Below, piece by piece: positions 34,535-45,160 of a stretch of 64,000 bases of DNA; position 1 is the stretch's first letter, and the number at the start of each line of letters is the position of its first letter. The stretch comes from Xylaria sp. FL1777 (Eukaryota; Ascomycota; Sordariomycetes; Xylariales; Xylariaceae), in the NCBI GenBank assembly GCA_022578965.1, contig MU400577.1:162278-226277 (forward strand), written 5' to 3'. The notes under the pieces were generated by a model. That model saw only the letters and a list, made by a program, of their open reading frames with translations, made no database searches and was not told where the DNA came from. Made by a program: the position numbers and the translations under genes.

Positions 34535-35815
34535 ATGAGCCTCAGGTCGATTCTGGGGGGCTCGGGGCGGGTTAAGAAGAAGTCCTCGTCGACGTTGTCG
34601 AGTCGGCCAAGCGCAAAGCGATCGCCATCCTCCACTGCCTCGTCGTCCGCATCGCCGTCTCCGTCATGGACCTCCTCGCTACCCCGTCGCAAACCTGGAG
34701 GCGGTGCGAGGACGTCGTCGAAAAACAAAAGAGTCGTAGCCGACGACGACTTCTTCGAGGATGATAAGCTTGACGACTTCGGTCTCGTCACAGCCCTCGC
34801 GACCGACCTCAGCCTTTGCGACACGCCCCAGGCTATCCAGTACATACGCACGCGCATGTTCGCCCCCGTTCCCGACACGGCCGCGGGGATGACGTCCACG
34901 CGGATTTCCGAGGTCCTCAATTACCGCCGGAATCTCCCACCCATCGTCAGCGTCGCCCATGTGCAGGCGCTGCTGTCGTCGCCCAGCGCCGTGGAGAGGG
35001 AGGTGGCGGAGCTTGCGCGACGAGGGTTCCTGCGTCGCATCACCGTGCCGCGGCGGGGTGCCGTGGGTGAATTTATTGTGCTAGCTTCGGACTACGAGAC
35101 CTCGCTCAAGAAAACGACAGGGCTCGGCGAGAAGACCACGGAGAACCTGCTGAAATACCTAGCGTCGAACCCGGATTCTCAGGCCCTGCAGAGCGGCGCA
35201 CTGAAACCGTCCGAGATCGAAGAGCTCGTGCGCGCGGGTTTCCTCACTGCGCATTACTCTGGTGGCGTCGTGAGCTACGACACCATGTCTGGCACTATGC
35301 GGTCATATGCCCGCCCCGAGGACAAGATAACCCTGACATCCTTGGAGACCGTATCGCGGCAAGCGGCAGGATCTCTCGGCACAGTGGGTGGCCAGGGTGC
35401 TTTGCATAATGCCGGCGGCAGCGGTGGGGGCTCATTATCTGTCATGGCCCCGACGAACTCCCCTGCTACGGAGTATAGACTCGCCGCTCCGGGGGCGGGT
35501 TCTTTCCTAAAGCTCGTGTCTACAGCCCTAGATCATCTACTATCATTGCTCGGAAAGTCCAAGTTCAGTGAGGCCCCGGAATCTGTGCTAAGGGAGCGCT
35601 GGGACGGCGGCATCGCTAAGATCGAGGAGGCCCGACACGCAGCAGCGAAGAAAGCCCGCGGGGAATTCGCTGGCGTGCTACCTGGGCAGACGAGGAAGTG
35701 GCGCCAGTTCTACGGCCTCGCTTTTGATTGGGTACTACAGGAGGCCGTGGGCGCGGGGATCGTTGAAGTCTTTGAAACACGAAGTGTTGGGCGGGGTGTC
35801 CGTGCCATTAGATAA
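34535..35815 (+). CDS. STK19 homologue (winged-helix protein)
   Basis: Fungal member of the STK19 family, 426 residues, single exon. Despite the name, the family consists of winged-helix DNA-binding proteins; human STK19 acts in transcription-coupled DNA repair. The N-terminus (MSLRSILGGSGRVKKK) and the Ser/Pro/Lys-rich linker to residue about 65 look disordered, with basic patches that could direct nuclear import. The conserved core includes DDFGLVTALATDLSLCD, IQYIRTRMFAPVP, RISEVLNYRRNLPPIVSVAHVQALL and the winged-helix stretch EREVAELARRGFLRRITVPRRG. A second helical block includes IEELVRAGFLTAHY and a third ends RKWRQFYGLAFDWVLQEAVGAGIVEVF. No kinase motif (P-loop, HRD, DFG) is visible. 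The family call is good; the cellular role is by analogy. Confidence 0.82.
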   Translation: MSLRSILGGSGRVKKKSSSTLSSRPSAKRSPSSTASSSASPSPSWTSSLPRRKPGGGARTSSKNKRVVADDDFFEDDKLDDFGLVTALATDLSLCDTPQAIQYIRTRMFAPVPDTAAGMTSTRISEVLNYRRNLPPIVSVAHVQALLSSPSAVEREVAELARRGFLRRITVPRRGAVGEFIVLASDYETSLKKTTGLGEKTTENLLKYLASNPDSQALQSGALKPSEIEELVRAGFLTAHYSGGVVSYDTMSGTMRSYARPEDKITLTSLETVSRQAAGSLGTVGGQGALHNAGGSGGGSLSVMAPTNSPATEYRLAAPGAGSFLKLVSTALDHLLSLLGKSKFSEAPESVLRERWDGGIAKIEEARHAAAKKARGEFAGVLPGQTRKWRQFYGLAFDWVLQEAVGAGIVEVFETRSVGRGVRAIR

Positions 35816-38800
35816 CGTGCGTTATCCTCCTCTGACCCAACAGGCAGAGTGCCTCTGGAACATGGATGACTGAGTTGGCAGGTCTGATATCACTGTCAAC
35901 CCAGGGATTAAATCGCAAATTATAGGCTAGCTGTATTTTATCTCTGAACTATAGATTCTCAGACAAGTCTAGAAGGCAGTTATACAACAACTCTACAGTA
36001 TGGCAGTATGGTATAGCATAGCGTACCAAGCAAACTTGAATGCACTCCGTATGTACCATACATGGCTTATGAGGGCATGATTTGCGCTACATGATATCTG
36101 CTGTTTCGTGCCAGGGAATTGGAGGCCCTATCAGGGATATCCCTCGCAAGAAACTATGTGGCAGTAGTGCTCCCTTTGTTGCACCTGTGCGACTATCGTC
36201 CCGGCTTTTCGTCCGGTAGCACACCGTCTCCTCGCTTACGTTTGAGGCAGATAAAGACGATATGAGTCGATGTTTCATAAGATCGGCTTGCTTTGTGTTT
36301 CCCATCACCCATCAACCCCGAGCGAGTGTGGCGCTATACATACCAGAGCCGTTGCGCCAACGATTCTTGGTGATGCGATCGATGAGAGGGAGTCATGGCG
36401 CGCGGGGATGTCGTCTACTTAATATCTATACCTTTTCGTATTCTATTTAGCGAGTTCGTTCTTCATATTGTCATGATATGATTCATTTATATTACTAAAA
36501 TTCAAACTGGGGTGTATGATAACATGGCAGCATGGCATATGCATCGGCTTTCGACCCGGACGCACGATGCGGAACGGACCAAGCTGGGCAACTCTTACCT
36601 AAGTACTTGCAGTTTTCCCAGGACCAAAGTGAGTAGGTAGGTAAGTAGGGCTGCCCCGTCTATCGTGGCACGGAATGACACACAGCATGGACATGACATG
36701 GACGCTTTCAGGAAGTAGATAGGATGTCGCCTACATAGGTAACTTAGTAGAATACTCGACTGTATATGGCCCTCTCCCCCCCAATCAGCCTCTTACTATC
36801 TATTGCCGACAGCAGTCAACCGATAGATACTACGGCCCCTCCCCCTTTATATGTATGTCATGTATGTCACTGTGCTGGCTCCCGACGACCTGCGCCGGCA
36901 TCCTTACCCATTTCGGTTCCCAAGCCCCGGACACCAGCAAACCGGTCTTCCCTGGTTTCACCGATGGGCTTTTGACACGAGTCCCGGCGAAACCCGTACC
37001 CGAGACTCGTGCCGCAATCCTACCTACCCACGAAGCTTTCGCTCTCCGGGATGGCAGCCAATGAATTGTTGGTTGGCTGGTTGGCTGGTTGGCTGGTTGA
37101 CTGGTTGGCTGAGTGGTTGAGTGGTTGAGTGGTTGATTGCTTGCTGCGCAAGACATACTCAGTACCACTATACGTAGGACCCTTGAACCTGGACATTAAG
37201 GAGTCCGCTTGTCTGTACTTATATTACTTATATCTGTCCGGGGTAGCGGTAGTGGTATCGTAGCGTGTTATAGTGTTCCGCGAGAAACATCTCTGATACG
37301 ACGGCGTGCTTGTGATGCCTTACACAAACGCTTGTTTGCCGTTGCTGTCGCATCGTCATCCGAATCCTCTCGTTCGCCTCCTTCATTCCTTCCTTCCTTC
37401 ATCTGTAATATCTGTCGTTTTGGCCCTCGAGGAACCGGCTCCCGGCCGGGTTGGGGAGGCGGATACGTGCGTGCTCGGCGGCTGTTGTCTGACTTCTCGC
37501 CTGGTGTAAGGTCGGTTTAGTCATTTTAATAATACCGAAACATGAGTGCGTAGGTGGCTATGGAAGTAGGTAACTCGAGATGCATCTCGCCATTTTATAT
37601 TTGTCGGGTCTCAAACTTTCCATCAACGCTTGGTACTGTAATCATTATATATTTTACTTTGGAGAATGATAATCGCTTGGATAAGTCACCCACGATACTA
37701 CATATATAACCGTAGGACTTGTGATACAGTTACGTTAGCTCGTGTCTCTCCGGGCACGACTTGTAAAGTACCTTACGCTGTATGTGTCGTTTTCCATTCG
37801 TTTAGTTTCCTTGATGGACCCATGGAATATTTACCATCTTGTTGCTCATTTACCAACGGGTGGTCAGCAAATCCCAGGAAGAAATTACCAGAGACTTTCA
37901 ACTCTTTGGCTAGTGCTAGTAACATCAAAGGTAGCCATGAGTGTCACATGTTACCTAGCCTTTGGAATAAGAGCCCTGTGATGTCGCCTTCATTGCTCGA
38001 TTCATGGGTATCGGCCGCGTGTGTATACAGATCTGTTGCTAAGAACTATTTTCAGACTGGTTACATCGGCTGGTTTTCAAAAGGTTCCTAACAGCCTAAA
38101 ACACATGCGCCAGTCATCAATAACGGCACGCTCAGAGAGATTACGTTAGGTGCGGGATACGGCCTCGTCCCGAACCTACCGTTGGTATTGTTGCTACCTC
38201 TAGCTTTTCGTTCCTGTGCTAGAGCGAGGCAGAGTGACTCAAGTCTTCTTTGATAGGCTAATAGCTCGGTCGATAGAATATCGCTTGCAAGGTTGACAAC
38301 TTTGTTATACTTTATAACAAAAGCCGCCCCTTTCTTGTGGCGAGCTGACCTAATGTGCTCAGCTCGTACACCTGGAGCAAGCTCATGAGATAGCTGTGAC
38401 AAACACCTCGGGGAACCATGTGGAAGATAGTTCATGATACGTACTGGCATGTCTGACATTGGTCAATTGAAACGAGCATCCTTGATGATTATCAATGCAG
38501 CCATACACATTTCCCCTAGTTGGTTGTTATACAAGTATCGTAGAGAAAGGTCGGGTTTGCGGTCATAAGTTTTAGAGTCCCGTACTGTGCTCTAAATAGG
38601 TAGCATAAAGGTAAGTCTAGTGTAGAGTAGGTACTCATTATAGCATCTGCGTATATAGATAGATGCTCATCGTCACCAAAAGAGCTGCATGTAGTTCTCG
38701 TCGCCAAGCTTACTGGAACGACAGCGGGGTAATGTAGCAATTCAGAGGAATAGTGGCGCTGGAATGGGAAATTTGCCAATGCGTAGCGGACAGGGGATGC

Positions 38801-41800
38801 GTTCACGCCAACCAGCGCCAACGAGTTACACTACACCAACGGGCGGATCTCCCGTTCGGCGCAGCGTGGAGTATAACAGCTCACAGAAGCCCAACTAAGC
38901 GTTGCGCTTGATGATCGCCACCTAATCAAATGTGACAAGAAAGGCTGGACTGCAGCCACTGCCAGTAAAAAGATAGAACGCATGGCTCGCCTTTCATGCT
39001 TCATCCGATATTGGCTCGTGAAATTTATGCATGCATTCTGCTCCTTCGACACTCGAACCCCCTGAACAGTAGATACGGTAGTATACTGTAATGTAGCCTA
39101 CTACTCATACGCAGTAAGTAATGTCGGTACCTTGTGTACACTACTCCCTTGAGCGGTACCCTGGCCTAGTACCCTGACGAACACTCGGGGACACTGCCGG
39201 GGATAGCAGCCCACACGAAATGAGTGGCATTGGACCTGCGTAGAGAGGTTGCATTCGCAACTGCGACTGTGGCTCTTACTGGAGCAGGAAAACCGACTCC
39301 CCCGGCCTAAATCTCACTTCGACCAGCACCAACGGATATTAGCGAATATCGAAGAAGACGTGAAGGCATGGTGGCGCGTGACATCGCGGGGAACCAACCA
39401 GCCCTCTCTAATCCTACCCGCTATCGGACTTATTGATGCAAAACTTGCGTGCTGCTACCTGCGGGATGCTTTGGGAAGAGGAACAATTTGTCTACTTAAA
39501 CAGAGGCTGGTATGACAGATGACACCCGGCTAGACATGTTCGTCTAGGTCGACCGATTGAGCTGTTTGACTGTAATTAGCCTACCTTGTGACTATGGATA
39601 TTTGTGCCGGACCTCCCTTACTGTTTTCCTCCGGTGCGAGTACATGTAATGGCCTGTGGTGGCGTCGGACACCGCTTAGTTCGTAGTCGATCTGCACTTT
39701 GATTCCCTGGGAAGCGAAACTTAGCCACAGCCACGTGGAGGACTCTAGCAACAAGAGGCCGTCCAGGTATATCTTCATGATTCCGTCAAAGACGAGAGCA
39801 GGTTGCCGCGATGACACCGTCGAGGATATTTTGAGAACCATTCGGCTGCATTTAGAGTATTTGAAAGATTCTCGTCATTGATAAAGCTTGGTCCAATCTG
39901 TTTATTATACGTACAGATTGCGGCCTAGCGTGGGGTTCTTTGGACCAGGATTGGTTCTACTCTAGTGAGGTCGGCCGATATTTGTGCAGGGTACGAGAAC
40001 AGGGTTCATGGGCGGAGATTGGCTGGTCCTGGGTGACGTTGGGCCGCGGTTGGAATTTTTGAACCTGGTCAGGGGTTGGCTGATGATGGCTGTAAAATTT
40101 ATGATCCACTCGTGGTGATGCAAGATCATCTACATGTACATACCGGTAAAAATATACAAAATATACATGCTACGTTCTGAGTAGTTTGAACCAGTATCGA
40201 AAAGCTGGGGGAGGAGATCATACAGATTTCTCATAATACTTATTTTCATGAAAAAAAAAGAAGACACAAAACAATTGGGAGATACAGAAAGTAAGGCCAA
40301 ACCAAAATACTACCTACCGTAAGTACTTGTATGTGTATACATATCTAGCCTAGAACAAGTACCTACGCATACACTACCTGGTAGGGATAGGGTTCCATGG
40401 CTGGTTGTTATATGTAGGTCCTGCCTCGCGGTAGGTGTAGAGTAATCTGTTTATTCGACACACGGGTCGTCCAAGTGTAAAGTGGCTGATGTTCAAGCTA
40501 CGGGAGGATATAGAGTATTCTGATACTTAGCTATGTGGTCCTCACGTATATTAGTTACTCTCACTTCTAAGTATATACCTTGTAGATACCGAGGGCAGGT
40601 AGGTAGCAAGTGAGTACTAGCAAGTGAGTACATACATGTAGCAATCAACACCCGCCAGAGCTAGTGTACTGCGTAAACTACTTAGCGTGTCTCTCTGCTA
40701 ATCCTCAACGGGTATAATTGGTAGGTACTATAGCACCTAGACTACGCAGTACCTCCCCGTTAGGGCCTTGCCATGCCTGTCCGTCATTCGTGGTACTTAC
40801 AGGAGGTACTTCAAGATTAGATTACATCTGGAGCATTAACCCCAACTCCAACCTGTCTCTCAACCCCTAAATTGGCCACAGGAAGGCCGTGAGTGGAGGG
40901 CAGACAAATGGATCCTGAGCAATAGGGTGCGAGGGAGGTATCGTGCGCTCCCTGTTCAAGCATCTGCTGCATCTACTGTACCTCCACCAAAACTTGGGAC
41001 CGTCAACAGATACCATCTCGTTCCCATCCCGCCCAAAGTTTCCCAGTTTTGGTCGACTACGGGTAGTGTTGTTGGCAGCACTTGTAATTATTGCTCTATC
41101 TACCTACCCGAGCACAGCACCAAACTCCTGCCACCCTCGCACGCACGATTTACCACTATCGTGACCTGAGGGCTGCTTATCTGGGGTTTGATACTTTCGC
41201 GGGCAAGAACTGCCTACCTACCTATCGTCGCTCTTTCTATCGCCAGTGGCAGCGACACACACGCCTTCAGCTCCTGCATACGAGCTTTCCAAGCCGCTTC
41301 GACAGCTGCAACTCACTCTTTCCCTCTCATTCTCATTGTCTACTACCTCTTCTACTTCTTCCTCTCTCTCACTCTCTTCTTTACTTCGACCTGATGGTAA
41401 GCGCTATTAACGAGCTGCTACCGACAATAAGACGTAAACAAACTACAACGACCTTGCTTCCAATCGTTCCATCGTGGAAACCCTTTCGCTTCGCAGGAAT
41501 AGGTTATCGGACCGTAGGAGAAGGAAGCAAACGTCCCATACTACGGCCTGAGACCTGTTCCCCTTTGTCTTACGAAAGAGATCCGACCACCGCATACGCC
41601 CTCTACTTGTCTTTGTAGGGAGCTCAACCCGGACTTGTGTGTCGTATAGCCCCAACTAGCTTGTGCCCTTCTGGGTTGTTGCTTGTGTCCCAGGGCGACT
41701 ACGCATAATATCCCCCATCTTCACTTCGTCATTAGCTTTCGCTTCCCGTGAGTTAATCTATCTCTCCCTCCACTTGGGTTTATTATCTCAATACGCATGC

Positions 41801-42258
41801 TACCAGAGTGTAGCTGTTCTCCACCAGTTAGCGTCTCTCAAGACTGACTGACCTCTGTATTTCCCAGATAGGACTGCATCTCCCGCTGCCTTGGTCCCGC
41901 ACTTGTAGTTCTGTGTCTACCCAAATCTTATCGCCCAGTTTACCGATTATTGCGAATTGCGAGCCAATCAGCAACTCAGTCAACCCTTTGACCCTTCCAC
42001 CATAGATTCGTTGATCGAGCCCAATATATTCGATTTTTACGAGAACTCCGATCCCTAGTGTCTAGGTTATGATTGCGGGCCGAGACGTCTCATTCGGTCC
42101 CTTATCCTGTGCCTGATCTCCCTATTTAGCGCTTCAGCAGGCCACTCCCTCCTTATACCCATCGGCGCCAGTACTCTCTCATGGAGACGTGAATCGCAAA
42201 CCCCACCTTCGCGAACTCACAAACTTGTGCGCTACAGGCCTCCCGCTTCTAGACGACG
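35816..42258. other. 6.4 kb interval without a recognisable gene
   Basis: Between the STK19-like gene and the kinesin. It contains a GGTTGGCT minisatellite (37071-37138) and TACTGCGTA/TACGCAGTA nonamers at 39108, 40667 and 40743. The last 1.3 kb is pyrimidine-rich and probably the kinesin promoter and leader. A 123-codon minus-strand ORF starting with ATG at 38459 and ending at 38088 has a helix-like segment (LASDILSTELLAYQRRLESLCLALAQ) but no known family. Short open frames at 39249-39515 (+) and 39841-39581 (-) are similar cases. I would not call any of them a gene on this evidence. Confidence 0.5.
37071..37138. repeat. Octanucleotide minisatellite GGTTGGCT
   Basis: About eight units: GGTTGGCT x3, GGTTGACT, GGTTGGCT, a GAGT spacer, then GGTTGAGT x2 and GGTTGATT. 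Unit divergence rises toward the right end. It lies in non-coding DNA. Confidence 0.85.
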
Positions 42259-45160
42259 ATGGCAACAACATTACCGCGGCTACGGGGGTCCAACGAACCC
42301 CCCGCGGCTTCTCTTCCGGCTTTGCCCAGGCCGAAAAGTCGGAAGAGTACCGGTGGAATCGTAAGCCCTAGCAGAACTCCAGGGACGCCGAGAAGTGGAC
42401 TGAGAACGCCATCCGCAGCATCTATACACAGTGGACCTCCTTTGTCCCCAGCGCCCACAGGGGCTCTTCCGATCCCGAAAGGTGCTGGAGTGAACAGGGC
42501 TGGAAGGTCCCTTCGAAAAACTGTTAGTATCAATTCATTCCCTCAGCCTCCGAGCCGAGCAGGCAGTTTACCACCGAGTCCACTGTCTGGAGCCGTCACG
42601 CCAGCTCGGAGGGCTCGCACTCCTCAGGCGACATCCAAAACCAGCTTTCAATCTAGTGGAACGCCAAGCCTGCTGAACGGAGGCGGAGAGGGCAAATCAC
42701 TGCTGGGCGGGGCTGGCACGAGACACTCGGATGGATTGATTAGTGTGGCTTCGCCTCCCCAAAGCCGTAGCTCTTCGGCGCAAGATTCCTATTCGACATC
42801 AGCGACCACGTATGACGACCCTTCGGAAATGAACGGGGCCGGTACTAAAGAGAAGCGCGCTTCTAAGGGATTAGATGGTAAAGGGAATGTCCTTGTCAGC
42901 ATCCGTGTGAGACCAGATGCCGGAGGAAGTAACGGCCAAACAGAGGGAGAATGGATGGTTGATGGTCGAAAGTCGCTCGTCGCATATCGTGGACGCGAAG
43001 GAGGGGATTATTACTATGGTCAGTCTCTTGCTCCTCAATGGTCGGCTCTACTAACTGCTTATAGATAATGTTTTCACGACTCACGACGACAATAGCCGTG
43101 TATACGACCATATCGCGAAACGGTTAGTGCGCCGAGTGATGGAAGGTTATCATGGTACGGTATTCGCATATGGTATGACGGGAACAGGCAAGACGTTCTC
43201 CATGCAGGGTACTGCCTCGTCTCCTGGTGTGATCCCGCTCGCCATAACCGACATATTTTCATATATTCGAGAAACGCCGTCTAGAGAGTTTCTGCTTCGG
43301 GTGAGCTATCTTGAGATATACAACGAGAGGATACACGATCTTCTTAGTATGCCAACTGCCAATGCCGCAGGGACTGGTAGCGCTCAGGAAGAGATCAAGC
43401 TTCGAGAAGACAGCAAAAGAGGTGTATATGCGACCCCTTTGAAAGAAGAGATTGTGCAAAGTCCCACCCAGTTGCTACGAGTAATCGCTCGTGGTGACCA
43501 AGCCCGAAGGACTGCAAGCACACAGTTTAATGCCAGGAGCTCTCGCAGTCACGCGGTTGTGCAGATTGTTGTAGAAAGTCGAGAGCGTTTACCAGGAAGC
43601 TCGGGCGCAGAAGGCAAACGCTCAGGACTGATCCCAGGCGGTGTTCGTGTGTCCACGCTGAGTCTAATCGATTTAGCTGGCTCCGAGAAGGCCGCTGAGT
43701 CAAAAGAGCGCCGGCAAGAAGGGTCTCATATCAACAAGAGTTTGCTAACACTAGGAACCGTCATTTCAAAGCTCTCGGAACATAAGGAGAAAGAGGGAAA
43801 AGGCGGAGACAAGGACGGCAAGCATTTGCCTTACAGGGATAGCAAGTTAACCAGATTATTGCAAGGTGCATTATCTGGGAATTCGCTTGTGAGCATTCTC
43901 TGCACCATCCAGACCGGTGCTGCAGGAAGTGCTGCTTCGGCAAATAGCCACGCAACTGAAACCCTTAATACACTGAAGTTTGCCTCCAGGGCGAAGAACA
44001 GCATTGTAAGCCATGCCAAACGAGCAGAGGAAGCCTTAGGTGCTGGTGGAGAAGGTGGTGCGAGAGTTCTACTTGAACGTTATCGAATGGAAATCGTTGA
44101 ACTAAGGCAACAGCTTGATACCCAAGCCAAATCCAACCATAGCAAAGCTGAAGACGAGGAGAAGGAGAAGGATGCGGAAGAGGAACTTGCAAGGGAGAAA
44201 GAAGCAGAAGCAAGGCACGAAGAGCAGATTCTGGAGATGCAGCTTGCGCGCACAGCGCTAAAGGAACGTATCGACCATCTGAATCGGCTGATCTTGAGCT
44301 CGAAATCAACAGGAGTGAATTCCAACGGCACATATAGCTCGCTGGGGGTACACAATCGTTTCTCGCAAAGCTCGATCCGCACTTCATACACGACGTCTAA
44401 TGGTCTCGAGAGAACAGCGTCGAGAGGCTCATCAGCCTCGACAATAGGGCGTAGATCGGTAGGCGCACGTCATTCAAGTGGCGAGGAAGCCACTGTGAAT
44501 GAAGATGAGGATAATGCAGGCGAGTTTGGCGACGGCACAGCGTCCTTGCAAGCTCAAAACCAATCATTGCAAGCCGACCTCGCCGATAAGAACCGATATA
44601 TTGCAACCCTCGAAAAAAGGCTCCTCCAGGCTCGTAGAGCCAGCTCCTCTCGGACATCAGCAGGTTTTTCCACGCCTAATAAGGGTATTATGGTTGGCGA
44701 GGATCATAGCGTGTCCGCACTGATCAAGGAAAAAGATGCTGAAATTGCAGAGCTCCGGGCGAGGTTGGATGACAAGGATAGAATGTTGACGGCACTTCGT
44801 AGCGCTGCGCGTTCAAGGGATGCTGCCGAGGGACTGGACTCTCAGAGGAGCGAAGCGCGCTCCTCACTCCTTTTAGAGTCTGTGAGTCCCCCGCCACAAG
44901 ATGCTTTGCCGGATCCTCCCGTCGCAAAGACCAAGAGATACTCGCCTGTTCGGAAACGAAGCGTGGACGAAATGAGTAAAATGTTGGACGAGATGATCCA
45001 AGATCGTGTCGAATCTGGCCAGCTTGTTAGAGGCGTTCGTGGTAGTGTTCGAGTTGTGAATGATCGTAAAACAGGTGGTATCACGGATCTTAGCCAGCCC
45101 GGCCTAGAGCTACCACGAAGCGACCAGCCGGCAGGAGGAGAAGCGCAGTCGGTGATGTGA
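42259..45160 (+). CDS. Kip2/KipA-type kinesin (kinesin-7)
   Basis: Microtubule plus-end-directed motor of the Kip2/KipA group, which carries polarity and plus-end factors to hyphal tips in related fungi. Exons 42259-43018 and 43065-45160, separated by a very short 46-nt intron, give 951 residues. The first ~205 residues are Ser/Pro/Thr-rich and basic, a typical Kip2 N-terminal extension. The motor starts at NVLVSIRVRPD. The intron splits the codon of the Asp in YYYGDNVF, and the P-loop GMTGTGKT is at 290-297. Switch I NARSSRSH ends near 416 and switch II DLAGSE lies near 456-461; LNTLKFASRAKNS closes the motor. Coiled coils follow (about 575-670 and 750-830), then Ser-rich linkers and a tail. 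All nucleotide-binding motifs are intact, so motor activity is expected. The subfamily call rests on the long N-terminus and tail layout. Confidence 0.9.

Noticed and set aside
37666..38091. 141-codon plus-strand frame as a gene
   Set aside because: Composition is not coding-like (many Cys, Ser, Tyr without pattern) and its length is within chance expectation.
39025..39070. TCGAACCCC word suggesting a minus-strand tRNA T-arm
   Set aside because: The flanking bases do not form a T-stem or acceptor stem.
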